DNA of 64,000 nt from Cordylochernes scorpioides (taxonomy: Eukaryota > Arthropoda > Arachnida > Pseudoscorpiones > Chernetidae): contig CP092879.1 in assembly GCA_030710605.1 (NCBI GenBank), forward strand, positions 39,990,842 through 40,054,841, written 5' to 3'. Of this stretch, positions 1 through 10,236 are shown piece by piece. Position 1 is the stretch's first letter; the number at the start of each line of letters is the position of its first letter. A program made the position numbers and the translations under genes. The notes under the pieces are model-generated. The model was given only the letters and a program-made list of their open reading frames with translations. It was not told the origin of the DNA and searched no databases.

Positions 1-884
1 ATTTGTGCTTGGTTTCATTTGCTGCAGAGCCTAGCACAATAGTATCCATTGATATTAATTCCAGTGGTTTCAGATCAGAGTTTGGTGCAACATATTCTCC
101 AATAAATGGTTTATGACTGCATTTAGTTATTTGACATATTTTACATGAGCGAACATAGTCTTTGATGCATTTGATAGCGTTCGGCCACCAATAAAATGGT
201 GTTATCAATCTTACTGTCTTGTTAATTGAGGGGTGAGAATGATTATCGTGGGATTCTTTGAGAATTTCTTCTTGGAATGATTCTGGAACAACTGTTTTTA
301 GAATTCCATTATGTTTCACCATAATAAGATCTCGATGAATATGAGAGTTCTTTACAAAACTGAGATCCGCTTTTTGTTGGTGTAGTCGAAGAGTGTGGAT
401 TGATATATGAAATGACACTGGTGATCTTGACAATGCATCAACATGCGTTTGCTTTGATCCTGATCTGTGAACTATTTTCATTGACTTGGTTGATAATTCA
501 ATTATCCATCGGAGATATTTTGCCTTTGGTTTCTTTACGTTGAAGAGCCATTCCAAAGCCGAATGATCTGTAATGACTTCAAATGTATTGTTCTCAAGAT
601 AAACTTCAAAGTATTCAACTGATTGAACTACAGCAAAGCATTCCAACTCAAATGCAGAATAGTTCTGTTGATGTGGTAGAAGTTTCCTTGAATAATAGGA
701 AATTACATGTTCTTGATTATCATTTCCAATTTGAGCTAAAATAGCACCAATTCCCAGTTTAGATGCATCTGTATAAAGCTTACATGGTAATGAAGGATCA
801 TATGTAGAAAGAACTGGATCTGTGGATAAATGAGACTTTAGTTCCTGAAATGATTTGTTAACTTCAGTAGTCCATTTGAATAAC
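1..884 (-). pseudogene. Gypsy-1 pol, RNase H and integrase zinc-binding part
   Basis: This is the downstream part of the pol gene whose protease-RT lies at 885-2092. Read on the minus strand it encodes a Ty3/Gypsy RNase H domain: a YTDAS-type motif near 770-790, and a DHSALEWL motif near 540-575. Further on comes an integrase zinc-binding region of HHCC type with a YWWPN motif, near 100-260. The frame differs from the RT by one base. The shift falls in a run of seven T on the plus strand (888-894), so it may be a real mutation or a homopolymer sequencing error. The integrase core and 3' LTR lie beyond the left edge of the window. The family assignment is firm; whether the copy is functional is not, and the split protease argues that it is dead. 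Confidence 0.85.
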
Positions 885-2092
885 TTATTTTTTTCTTGTG
901 AGGCTTGTTAAAGGATCTGCAATTTCACTAAATTTAGGAATAAATTTCCTGTAGTAACCTGCTAAACCCAAAAACTGCCTTACTTGCTTCACTGTTTTAG
1001 GTTGAGGGAACTCATTTATTGCCTTTGTTTTTTCAGGGTCAGGTTTAATCTTGTTATGTCCTATGATATGACCTAAATATCTTATTTCTTGTTTTGCAAA
1101 GGAGCATTTCTTCAACTTGAGTTTGATATTGTTTTCTTTAAGCTTGTCAAATATTTTCTTCATGAGTTCAATATGATCTTTAAAAGTACTGCTGTAAATT
1201 AGAATATCATCTTGATAATTACAAACACCGTTCCAAAGAAGATTTCCAATAATATGCTGAATTATTCGCTGAAAAGTACTTGGAGCATTTTTCAAGCCAA
1301 ATGGCATAACCAAAAATTCATAATGCCCGTCATTTGTAATGAAAGCAGTTTTCTCAACAGAGTCTGGATGTATTTCAACATGCCAATAGCCCCATGCTAT
1401 GTCAAGTGTTGTGAAGTATTTCGCATTATGTAAGCGATCAAACATATCTTGGATGTATGGAAGAGGCTGCTTGTCATCAATTGTAATTGCATTCAGTTTT
1501 CGGTAATCAATGCACATCCTTTGTGAACCATCCTTTTTAGAGACCAACACTACGGGGAAGGCCCAAGGTGACTGAGATTCTCTTATTAGTCCCTTTTTAC
1601 TCAATTCTTCAACTTGTCTTTTTATTTCATCATATTCGGCAAGTGGTCTTCTATATGGTCTACAACTGATGGGTGGATGTTCAATTGTATGGATCTTGTG
1701 TTGAACAGCAATCCTTCCGATGTCAGTTTCATGCTGGCTGAACAATGCTTGATTTTCTTTAAGTAATTGATTAAGCTCTTTTTGCTGAGCAGATGGAAGA
1801 TGCGTTTCAGGAGATATATAAAAACATTCATTTCCTTTAACATACACCGCTTTGTCTTTTGTGTCAATTATTAATCCAATTTTTCCTGCTACATCAAGTC
1901 CAATAAGCAATGGATAGCTAAAGTTTTTCACTACATGAAGCTTACACCCGACAAGTTTAGAATGGATTTTCAAAAATACTTCTACTGATCCTAAAGTATA
2001 TGCAAAACTATCTACTTGTTTAATTTTGATTCTATCGTTTACATTCAATTTTAACTTATGTTGTTTTAAAAGCGAACAGCTCATTAATGAAA
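885..2092 (-). pseudogene. Gypsy-1 pol, end of protease plus reverse transcriptase
   Basis: This is a long minus-strand open frame of Ty3/Gypsy type. It begins in the C-terminal half of an aspartic protease (flap and 'LLIGLDV' region). It continues into a reverse transcriptase with SPWAFPVVLVSKKDG, the CIDYRKLN box and the catalytic YQDD (1206-1217), and ends with 'FLGLAGYYRKFIPKFS'. The first eleven or so residues of the open frame come from the mariner-like inverted repeat that begins at 2093 and are not native. The protease active site lies on the far side of that insertion, at about 17034-17050. The frame ends at a TAA (885-887) created by a one-base shift before RNase H. This is a replication gene of a retroelement, broken by insertion. 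Confidence 0.9.
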
Positions 2093-2094
2093 TA

Positions 2095-2515
2095 CAGGGT
2101 GATCCAAAAGTCCCGCACAACTTTAAAAATTAATAACTCCGCGAATATTTGCGCTAGAGCAATGCGGTAAACACCATTGTGTTCAGGACGCAATGGGATT
2201 TTTTATGGCAAATAATGAAAAATTCGAAATTGATTTTAGTCACAACTTTATTCGCTAGATGGCGCTCTACCAGAATCAGCGATTCAGCGGCCAAATTGTT
2301 TGATAAATTCAAAAATATAACTGAACGACACGTATTTTTCCTTTTTGAATACCAGGAAAGAACTCAAATAATATCAAATGATAAATTAATAAAACACCAT
2401 TTCGCCAAAAGTTAGAATAAATGGTTAACGATTTTTAAATACAATCTGAGATATGTAAAATAGGTATATGCAAATTGAAACATGTAGCAAAAAAAAATGA
2501 TATTTTAGATGCGGT
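2095..2515 (+). repeat. Left terminal inverted repeat of mariner-like copy A
   Basis: This stretch is the reverse complement of roughly 16612-17029 with scattered substitutions. Identity fades after the shared 'catgtagcaaaaa' and 'atattttagatg' words. A terminal inverted repeat of about 420 bp is long for a Tc1/mariner element. The same left end recurs at 32876. Confidence 0.85.
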
Positions 2516-2666
2516 TTGCAGGAATCCTCTCAGATATTTATATTTCGAAAATAATAAATTTCTATTTTTTTTTAATTCAGAGATCTCAGTATCGATTATA
2601 TTTATTTTAATTCATTTGAAAAATATTTATCTATCTCTGATGATTTATTTTACTCTGGAATGCCGT
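2516..2666 (+). mobile_element. Mariner-like element, 5' region between inverted repeat and LINE-I
   Basis: This short non-coding stretch is shared with copy B (about 33290-33447). It ends in the 12-base word CTGGAATGCCGT (2655-2666), which recurs at 14811-14822 and marks the LINE-I target site. Confidence 0.7.
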
Positions 2667-2696
2667 TGTTGTTTTTGTCGTGTCCAATAAAGAGCC

Positions 2697-2868
2697 TCAG
2701 ATGTCTCCATGCATCTCTATCACAGCAGCAGCAGCATTGTCCACTATGTCAATTTTCTGCAAGGCTGCGGGCATGAGAATATGTGGGTAGGTGTTAGTTC
2801 CACACCAGGACAGTTGTTGCATGTTCTATAGGTTCTTGTGCCATCTGGATGTATTGTCATCCTTTATA
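2697..2868 (-). pseudogene. LINE-I ORF2, C-terminal end
   Basis: This is the last coding segment of LINE-I on the minus strand, ending in a TGA at about 2697-2699. It encodes a C-terminal 'CPG.ELTPTHIL' motif of the kind found at the end of RNase H-bearing LINE ORF2 proteins. It continues at 6773 across the nested LINE, and the join is marked by the 14-base duplication TGTCATCCTTTATA (2855-2868 and 6759-6772). A plus-strand relative runs off the right edge of the window (63470-64000). Confidence 0.7.
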
Positions 2869-3293
2869 CAACAACAACAAAAAAAAGCCTTTATTCAGGG
2901 TAACTGATCCTATACAGGATTCACCAGAGGTATGCATAAGAACAAAGCAGTGAGACAAAGGAAATAACGATATATACAGAAGAAAAAGTAAAAAAAAAAA
3001 AACAAGAAAGAGAAAGAGGGAAGCAAGAAAAACAACACAAAAAGAGTAGCAATAAGAAAGTGAGGAGTGAGTGTCACTTGGCCTTCTTCTGAGATATGGA
3101 CTTGTGGAAACCATAAAACGCCGTAGCAATATACTTATTCTGGGTCATATTGTCAACAACAACAACAAAACAACTTTATTAGGGCGTCTTGCCCTGTACA
3201 GATTCGCCGTGGAATTACAGACAATATTCAACACAAGAGAAAAGGGAGAGATAGAGTATTTACAATTAAGGTATGGTAAACAGGGTGACTTTT

Positions 3294-3839
3294 TTATTGT
3301 GCCCCTGTTCTTCTCTCTTCCACGAGTGCAATTTTATTTACAACCGCTTTTTGATAGTTGAACAGTTCTATTGCCCAACTTTTCTTATCAGAAACAGTTT
3401 TTATTATCTTTATTGAGTTCAAATGCCGTCTAGGAAGACTTTTCAGGATCTTTTTTCTCTCTCCTTCCAGATCCCCGCACTCAGCAGTAAAATGGTATAT
3501 TTCATTGGTTATCTGACTTCCGCATAACCTACAGTACAAATCTTCTTTCTTAATTACGTAAATATGATTTTCTTTGATCAATGTTGATATTAATCTGATC
3601 TGTGCAATAAAACTCACTAAAGCTGAGGACAGATTGCATGAAAAATAATGTTCTGGAATGAATGAATCATAAAGTAACCTATAGTTTGAGTATGTTTTCG
3701 TAAGAGATATTTTTGCCAGATCTTGCTGCATTAGCTGTTCAATTTTAATTTTTAGTATATTCGGAAATTCGATCTGTATGTCATCATAATTTAACCTATA
3801 GTTTTGCCGTGTGAGTTCACAATGATTGATGATATCCAT
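3294..3839 (-). pseudogene. LINE-1b ORF2, C-terminal domain with zinc finger
   Basis: This 181-codon minus-strand frame contains LYCRLCGSQITNEIYHFTAEC, a C-x2-C...H...C finger typical of LINE ORF2 C-termini and thought to bind RNA or target DNA. It follows the RT thumb region at 3920-4384 after a short disrupted stretch. It ends with its own stop about 135 bases before the element's 3' end. The ATG at its start is internal to the original protein. Confidence 0.8.
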
Positions 3840-3919
3840 GATATTTTTACAGAATCCTATAGGTTTTTTTTGTCATTAAGGAAATTTCCTTCAATCTATT
3901 CCAGCATAGCTTAGGTAGT

Positions 3920-4384
3920 CTATTGTCTTCCATTTTTTTGTAATCTAATGAAATATTTCATAATTAATTTGATCGTTGTAAAAGTCAGAGATATTCTGCC
4001 TGTTTCCAGCCTTACAATATACCCTGGTATATATCTTGGTAGATTCAGAAAGTTTTTGATAAACGTATTCTGTATTTGGTCTATAATATCAGTATTGTCC
4101 CAAGCCCACACGGGGGCCGCATAGAGTAGTATTGATTTAATAACTGAGTCAAATAAATTCAGTGCAACTTTTAATGAATTAATTTTTTCCTTTTTTATCA
4201 GTCTAATAGTTGCATTTATTGCAGTATTTTCTTTGGCTTTATAAAAGAGGGCTACCTTTTTGCTATTATTAGTGGTAGTGAATGGATATCCCAAATATAT
4301 AATATTGGACGCAACAGTCAGTGGGATGTCCCCCCAGTACCAGTTTTCGTGTCTTGCCGGTCTTCCTCCATTTCTAAATACCAT
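3920..4384 (-). pseudogene. LINE-1b ORF2, post-RT (thumb) region
   Basis: This minus-strand frame directly follows the palm. The sequence 'SVIKSILLYAAPVWAWDN' is the conserved block seen after the RT palm in many APE-type LINEs. The segment before it (4400-4640) contains the catalytic YADD in an interrupted frame (4493-4504), so RT is split by stops or shifts. Confidence 0.8.
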
Positions 4385-4647
4385 TATTTTGGACTTATTT
4401 TCATTTAAAACTAATTTGTTATTATCCAGGTAAGACTTTAGTAAATTGATTTTAATTTGTAGATTAATTTTCGATTCTCCAATTATAGCTATGTCATCCG
4501 CATACAGAAGTAGGTGTAAAACACCAAAATCAGGGAGATGAAATCCTGTAAGTGCTGAGTTATTATAAAGTTATATTAGGTCGGCCATATATAATATAAA
4601 TAAAAGTGGGGAAAGTGATTCTCCCTGCAACACTCCAGAATTAATTT

Positions 4648-5367
4648 TCACATTACTTGAATATTGCCCTTTCCATCGGATAGTAATCTTAGCTTCTTGG
4701 TAAAAGTTTTTTTTATCAGCATTACAAATTTATTGCTAATGCCCATTTTATGCAATTTTTGCCAAAGTAAATCATGTGGTACTGTGTCGAAAGCTTCAGT
4801 CAAATCGACGAAGAAGACATATAGCTTGCCTCGTTTTCTTCTCAAAGATAATTGGATGAGTGAATTCAGTAGTAGTATGTGGTCAGTGCATGATCTGTTC
4901 TTACGGAAACCTGCTTGATTTTCTAAAATAATCTCTCTTTTTTCTATCCAGTTGTTTAATCTGTTTCTTAGTATTGTAGTAAATAATTTAGATATATTAC
5001 TGCAGAGGGCAATCCCTCTATAATTTGTTGGGTTATTCTTATCACCGCTTTTATATATGGGGTGTACTATTGAGTTCGTCCAGAGTTGCGGGTATTTTTC
5101 TGTGGACATTATTTTGTTGAATAGGTTTTTCAATTTAGTTAAAGTCGGTATCGGTAAATTCTTTAACAACTCATTTGGTATACCATCGAGTCCCACTGCT
5201 TTGCCATTCGCTAGTTTTTTTACTACATCATAGATCTCTTCAAGGGTTATTTCCGCGTCTAAATCTGGAACTTTCCAACCGATCATCTGGTTTAACGTAA
5301 AAGTAGCTTCATTATTTTCTTTGTTCAGTAAATTTTTTATAAAATAAAAACCATTCTTTGATATCAA
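4648..5367 (-). pseudogene. LINE-1b ORF2, reverse transcriptase
   Basis: A 239-codon frame with the fingers and palm of a non-LTR reverse transcriptase: 'GKAVGLDGIPNELLK', 'NPTNYRGIALCSNISKLF', 'ENQAGFRKNRSCTDHI' and 'FVDLTEAFDTVPHDLLW'. The aspartate of the AFD box is present, and YADD follows at 4493-4504 after a frame break. The upstream region overlaps the next frame (5312-5956) by about 56 bases, which shows a frameshift. Confidence 0.88.
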
Positions 5368-5956
5368 TCTCTCCTTGTATTATTGTTTTTTTTTTTCTAA
5401 AGGCTGCAATGGCATTCCAGAAGGATTTGGGATCTTTGGCGTTTTTTATCATTTCATTCTTGTCCTTATTAAATTCATCTCTTTTTCTTTGCAGGAGCTT
5501 AAAATATTCCCTCCTAGCCTCAATATATTTTTGGCGGTCGTGTATGTTATTTGAGTTCCTACATCTTTGTAAACTTACTTTGGTCGTTTTTTTCATAATG
5601 TAACAATCTTTGTCATACCAAGGTTTTGAAAGTTGATGTCGTCGTTTTGCGAATTTAATTATATTTGCCGATTCCATTGCCGTGTAGATCTGTTTAGTAA
5701 AATTTACTGTTTTTGTGTTAATATCGGTTTCATTTCCATCTTCTATATCACTTAAATTATGTTTTAGCATCTCCATATTTTCTTTCGTCCAAATGAATTT
5801 TCGTGTTAGTATTTCATTATTATACGAGGATTTAAGAGCTTCATACCCAGTATTAATTTGTAAAACAATTGGTAAGTGGTCTGAATATGAAAGTTCTTCA
5901 ATCCACATATCCGATATGATCTGTGTTAAACCGTGTGTGTACATAAAATAATCCAA
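5312..5956 (-). pseudogene. LINE-1b ORF2, endonuclease end and linker
   Basis: This minus-strand frame starts in the last part of an apurinic-type endonuclease ('ELSYSDHLPIVLQI', the SDH motif with catalytic histidine). It then runs through a lysine-rich linker ('RQKYIEARREYFKLLQRKRDEF', 'DPKSFWNAIAAF') to the RT. The linker pattern is usual for APE-type LINEs. Confidence 0.8.
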
Positions 5957-5959
5957 AAC

Positions 5960-6236
5960 CGATGAACCTCTTTCTGAAATAAAAGTGAATGAGCCCTACG
6001 TATCTCCTTTAGTTCTGCCGTTAGCTATTGTTATAGAATTTGAATCTGTGAAGAAAATTAGTTTTTCAGATAGTTTCGGAGATATTAGGTCTTTAGATTT
6101 TCTATATTTTATGAGGGATGAATTTAGTTTCAGTGGGTTATGGAAGCCTCCAGCATTGCCTATTCTTATATTGATATCACCGGCTATTAGCACTTCGTTA
6201 CCTTCACTCATGTGATATTCAATGTGCCTAAGTAAA
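5960..6236 (-). pseudogene. LINE-1b ORF2, endonuclease fragment
   Basis: In the minus frame that crosses the junction at 6237, the LINE-1b part encodes 'NEVLIAGDINIRIGNAGGF', the GD(F/I)N block of the endonuclease. Upstream residues in the same open frame belong to LINE-1a, so this is a chance fusion of two elements rather than one protein. Confidence 0.75.
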
Positions 6237-6772
6237 TGGGTCATATTGTCAATTATTGATGGAAGTGAAGCACAGAGTTGCCCAGTTTTGAGCATAAGGG
6301 TTCTTCTTTCTTCTTTCAGAGCATAGCAATCAAAAATATAGTGAGTGATTTCATTTTTTAGTTTTGAATTACAGAAGGTACAAATCGGGTCCTCACCGCA
6401 GATCATCTTGGTGTGGTTTTCTCTAAAAAAAACTTGAAAGTATTCTAACTTGTGCGAGTAGTCTTACAACCGGGAAAGGAAAATCCCCTAAAAGGTATCC
6501 CTCCGTCATGAAAGATATGTGAATGTCTTTGTAGTGAGAGTATAGCTTAGATTTATCCATTCTTGTAAGGTCGTTTTGTATAGATTGGTCTGCCGCTGTT
6601 TTTAAGAGCCCTGTAATCGCGCTCCTCAGCGTTTCAGGATCATCACAGGAAACAAGTGCAGGGGATCCATTATTGTTAAGCAGATTGGTGAGCTTTTTAA
6701 TGAAACCGATGGGTGTGCCCGAAGCATTAGACAGTTCCCGTGTTCTATTAAAACATATGTCATCCTTTATAA

Positions 6773-7760
6773 TGTTTTGTTCTAAATCTTGTTATAGTTT
6801 TGTCATTTTTCTCTCGGAGTTTATTTCACATTTTGATCTTTTCTTATTTTTTGTTTAATTAGCTTGTATTTTGCAAAAGCATTAGCGTCAAATAATGACA
6901 TTTGTTCTTTCCTTTGGCTCAACTTTCTGGCTTCCTTTGCAAATTCAACTGCCATTTCATTACCCCCGATCCCAACACAGGCAGGAATCCATTGTAGAAT
7001 GCAGTTATTCTCCAATGATATCAGTTGAGTAAGTAACGAATGTATTTTCTGTGTGATTATAGTATTGCCCTTCTGAATTGCTTCTAGATCGGATATGAAG
7101 TCGTTGTACGGTATATTATAATTCCTTCTGCTTGATGCAGGGATGGTTGGTTAAGGCATACATCAAGAGCTTTCCAGATAGCTGTCAGTTCACAAGTGAA
7201 GTTTGACGAAACCTTTCTTGCTCCTTCTTTGATTTTGATGTATGTTCCATCTTGCAGTATTATGTTAATTCCAGCCCCTCCATTACCCTTGGTAAGGTCT
7301 AATTATCCATCTGTATATGCTGTTAAATAATTTATCTGATCGCATAAACCAATTGTGTCAAGTCCTTTCTTTTTAAGAATGTTTTTGTTCTCTTTTTTTT
7401 ATTGCAGGGTTCATTCAGGTTAAGATTGATGATTACATTTGATGGCAATGGGGTAGGAAATATTGGTTATTCTCGAATTTAAAATTCATTATGTTTCATA
7501 TTTATGCTTTTTCTAATATTGTTGTCGTACTGAAGTGTTGAAGATCTTTCGAGCCTTTCCTTTTGTGTCCAGTTTAAATAGGTTCTATGGGATATGTGTT
7601 CAGTTTCTTTAGTTTTTAAGCTATTGGTGAATTTTATTGTTTTTAATTGTCTTCGGCTTTCAAGTAGGTTTAGACCACATTCTCTCTGAATTTTCTAATT
7701 GTTGGTATTTGAAACAGAACCAGTGATTAATTTGGCCGCTTTTGCTTGAACACTGTCTAG
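6773..7760 (-). pseudogene. LINE-I ORF2, RNase H region
   Basis: The minus strand reads through a degenerate connection domain ('AAKLITGSV' near 7730) into an RNase H. Visible blocks are 'AYTDG' near 7305-7325, 'SSNFTCELTAIWKALDVCLNQP' near 7150-7205, and 'LQWIPACVGIGGNEMA' at 6950-7000. The last corresponds to the usual PAHVGIPGNE, with His changed to Cys. Several stops break the frame. The same segment is present on the plus strand at 63470-63880. Confidence 0.85.
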
Positions 7761-7969
7761 TCAACAACAAAAACAACAACAAAAAAGCCTTTATTCAGGG
7801 TCACTGACCCTATACAGGATTCACCAGAGGTATGCATAAGAACAAAGCAGTGAGACAAAGGAAATAGCGATATATACAGAAGAAAAGGAAAAAAAAAACA
7901 AGAAAGAGAAAGAGGGAAGCAAGAAAAACAACACAAAAAGAGTAGCAGTAAGAAAGTGAGGAGTGAGTG

Positions 7970-8409
7970 TCACTTGGCCTTCTTCTGAGATATGGACTTG
8001 TGGAAACCATAAAACGCCGTAGCAATATACTTATTCTGGGTCATATTGTCAATTATTGATGGAAGTGAAGCACAGAGTTGCCCAGTTTTGAGCATAAGGG
8101 TTCTTCTTTCTTCTTTCAGAGCATAGCAATCAAAAATATAGTGAGTGATTTCATTTTTTAGTTTTGAATTACAGAAGGTACAAATCGGGTCCTCACCGCA
8201 GAGCATCTTGGTGTGGTTTTCTCTAAAAAATTTTCATCTGCTATTTGCTTTTGAATATATGGAGACAGTTTATCTAAGTTATGCAGCTGTATTTGGTTTG
8301 GAGGAAGGTATACAAATATCAAACAGATAACATGTTGGAGGGCTCTTGTGTTTGTTGATAAGAAAATAGATAACCAAGTGCCATCCTTTTCTGAATTTTC
8401 AGGCACCAT
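7970..8409 (-). pseudogene. LINE-1a ORF2 remnant: endonuclease fragment next to C-terminal finger
   Basis: Two overlapping minus frames cover this stretch. 8232-8409 encodes an endonuclease piece ('ICLIFVYLPPNQIQLHNL', the usual Y.PP block). 7970-8206 encodes the C-terminal finger CTFCNSKLKNEITHYIFDC and the natural stop. The two are joined at about 8231, where the copy at 6421 diverges after the shared 'ctctaaaaaa'. Everything between the two domains in a normal ORF2 is gone. Confidence 0.8.
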
Positions 8410-8686
8410 GTTTCGAGTAGAGCAAAAATTTCGTAATTCTTTATATGCTAGAGGAGTGGAAATATCGAAAGAATCCTATAGAAATCATTTATATTCCATC
8501 ATATTATTTTTTCCGCGATGTCTCGCGAATTTTCAGAAAAAATTGCATTGTCAGCGTCTTGAAAATCGAATTTACATTATTTGTGTCGAAGTAACTTTCC
8601 GTTATTTGATTGTTGGGTGGAGAATTAATTTGTGATTTTGATGTCGTATTTCTTCTATTTACACAATTGTTTCTACGAGGTTGTTG

Positions 8687-9394
8687 CTATATAGCAGCTC
8701 CTGTGCTATCAACAACTTGGCCATTCATCACTTTACAGACTTTATCTTTTACAAAAAGCTTGTTATCTCTCAACTTCGATTTTATTCCCCTTTCACCCAA
8801 TTCTTTCCTTTTTGCAATTAGGATGCGCCGCTGCTCTCTAACATTTTTACTATAATCTTTACTTATCGAAATTTTAGTATCTCTGAGTTTGTAGGCATTT
8901 TTAAATATTTTTGCTCTATCAGCATAATCAGGCACCACAACAAGAACTGGTGCATTGGATCCGCGTGAAAGTCGGTGACATTTTGTTATTTTTAAATCAT
9001 CTCCGATTTCCATTTTATCTCTAATTACGTTTTGAATCTTTAAGTTACAATCTGCCTGGTTTTCGTCACCCTCCCTCTCAATACCATAGAACACTAGATT
9101 GGGCTCACGCAGTCTCGTCTCAAAAAATTCGACTCTAGCCTCCAGTTCATTTACCTTTAACGAATTACATGAAGCCAATTTTTCGGTAGCTTGTTGAGAC
9201 TCTGTACATTTAGTTAGCTTCTCCTCCATATTGCAGAATCGCATATCCCAATCGTCCATTCGAGTCTCTATTTTGGTAAGTCTGATGTCAATTCTCTCTC
9301 CTAGACTCTTTATTTCCGCCGCCATGTTTAAGATTAGCATTTTTAGCTCGCCATCTATTGATTCTCTCTCTCCTGAGTGTACTGGCGCAGTCAA
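8687..9394 (-). CDS. LINE-1a ORF1, RNA-binding coiled-coil protein
   Basis: This is an open minus frame of about 235 codons. Residues 20-90 form a coiled coil ('IKSLGERIDIRLTKIETRM'). A domain like L1 ORF1p follows (residues 98-225): 'NLVFYGIEREGDEN', then 'KCHRLSRG', 'VVPDYADRAKIFKNAYKLRDTKISISKDYS' and 'REQRRILIAKRKEL'. Such proteins package LINE RNA. The frame stays open upstream to about 9470 without an ATG and includes a 2A-like motif (9418-9441), so the natural N-terminus is upstream. The codon at 9392-9394 is TTG. The first ATG in this frame lies about 18 codons further in. Confidence 0.75.
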   Translation of the reverse strand: MTAPVHSGERESIDGELKMLILNMAAEIKSLGERIDIRLTKIETRMDDWDMRFCNMEEKLTKCTESQQATEKLASCNSLKVNELEARVEFFETRLREPNLVFYGIEREGDENQADCNLKIQNVIRDKMEIGDDLKITKCHRLSRGSNAPVLVVVPDYADRAKIFKNAYKLRDTKISISKDYSKNVREQRRILIAKRKELGERGIKSKLRDNKLFVKDKVCKVMNGQVVDSTGAAI

Positions 9395-9659
9395 TGTAGT
9401 TTGCCTTTTGGTTGGGGGGCCCGGGTTTTGTTCAATGCCTGAGATAAATAATAGAGCCAGAATGATACATAGCAGTCTTTTTTTGGTTACCAGATATATT
9501 CCCAGATGGTAAGTTTATATTTTGACCACATTGTCCATCATTATCCCTTCGTACTGAGATTTTTGCATAGTGCGTTACCTTGAGTAAATTTACATATTTA
9601 GTGTTGCATACCACAAGTATTAAGAGTAACCGTATTATCCCTTTCATAGTATAAGGCAA
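9395..9659 (-). pseudogene. LINE-1a ORF1 N-terminal extension with 2A-like motif, frameshifted
   Basis: An ATG at about 9645-9647 opens a minus frame rich in hydrophobic residues (MKGIIRLLLILVVCN). In a neighbouring frame that joins ORF1, the stretch LLCIILALLFISGIEQNPGP appears (NPGP codons at 9418-9429). The two frames would join by one base in a run of seven A (about 9480-9486 on the plus strand as T). The hydrophobic stretch followed by NPGP is the form of 2A translational-recoding peptides known at the start of ORF1 in several APE-type LINEs. The canonical Asp before x-E-x-NPGP is Gly here. Confidence 0.55.
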
Positions 9660-9746
9660 AAATACACTGAAATATTAGTAATATAACTATATTTACCGGA
9701 GCGGTGCTGCACGTGCTGTTTATTGTCCGGCCACCTCACTGTCTAG

Positions 9747-10236
9747 TCTTCTTTTTAGTGATGAACTTGAGGGAGCCCAGACGGGTGTTGCATATTCCAT
9801 TATTGGCCTTATTAAGGTGATATATGTTGTTCTGAGAATTTTGGGTTTTGCTCCCCAATTTGTGCCACATAGCCTTCTCAGAATTTTTAGGTTTCTGGTA
9901 GCTCTATTTGAGGTGCTAATTATGTGTTCTGTAAATCGCAATTCCTCATCAAGTATCACACCTAGGTAATTTGGAGAACAAATTTTATCAATTATTTGGT
10001 TGTTTATGCTTATTTTGGAGTTAAATTCATGCCCTTTTCCCTGTCAGTGAAGGAGACCTATAGGTTTGTGTCTATTGTTTTTTTTTTGTCATTTTGAGTT
10101 TCATTGCCCACTTCTCATTGATGTGTTCAGTATTTTTCTGATATTTCTATACTGCTACTTGTGTGCCATATGGCTATATAATCTGCATAACAGGCAACTT
10201 TTGTGTCTTCAGTAAGGTAAGGATGGATGTTGTTAA
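9747..10236 (-). pseudogene. LINE-I ORF2, RT palm end and thumb
   Basis: The minus strand encodes 'LNNIHPYLTEDTKVACYADYIAIWH' split by later stops. The catalytic motif reads YADY (about 10180-10191) in place of YADD, so the second aspartate is lost. It continues with 'SPNYLGVILDEELRFTEHI' and 'RTTYITLIRPIMEYATPVW' (9720-9959), a typical post-RT region. At 10232-10236 the word GTTAA abuts Gypsy-2; the same word flanks the other end of Gypsy-2 in copy B. Confidence 0.8.

Larger units (their letters stand above)
3157..6236 (-). mobile_element. LINE-1b, 5'-truncated, inserted in LINE-1a
   Basis: It is bounded by the 16-base target duplication TGGGTCATATTGTCAA (3141-3156 and 6237-6252). The 3' end carries a GTTGTTG tail in sense orientation. 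The 3.1 kb body encodes most of one ORF2 in pieces, from an endonuclease remnant through RT to a C-terminal zinc finger. The 5' end is cut inside the endonuclease. The host LINE has a similar tail and a C-terminal finger of the same type, so the two families are probably related. Confidence 0.88.
2869..6758 (-). mobile_element. LINE-1a copy 1, 5'-truncated, inserted in LINE-I
   Basis: It is bounded by the target duplication TGTCATCCTTTATA (2855-2868 and 6759-6772). The element's own sequence is 2869-3156 plus 6253-6758; the middle is a second LINE. The 3' end is a TTG-type tail (AACAACAAC on the plus strand) after a polyadenylation-like AATAAAGGC. The coding part (6253-6406) encodes a C-terminal CTFCNSKLKNEITHYIFDC zinc finger that matches the copy at 7970-8206 almost exactly. 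6407-6758 is more degenerate upstream ORF2. The 5' part is missing. Confidence 0.85.
7761..9736 (-). mobile_element. LINE-1a copy 2, internally deleted, inserted in LINE-I
   Basis: It is flanked by the 10-base duplication CACTGTCTAG (7751-7760 and 9737-9746). In sense order it holds a 5' leader, an ORF1 (8687 to about 9470), the start of ORF2 (endonuclease, 8240-8640) and then, abruptly, the C-terminal zinc finger and 3' end (7761-8230). Most of the endonuclease and all of RT are missing. The tail is again of TTG type. Because both ends and a clean duplication are present, the shortened form probably inserted as such or was deleted afterwards at a short A-rich repeat. Confidence 0.87.

Noticed and set aside
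2179..2415. Open frame in the left inverted repeat
   Set aside because: It lies within the TIR, is also found in the other TIR copies with stops, and has no domain.
5996..6406. A single gene fusing a zinc finger to an endonuclease
   Set aside because: The frame crosses the exact insertion boundary at 6237-6252 between two LINEs, so the fusion is accidental.
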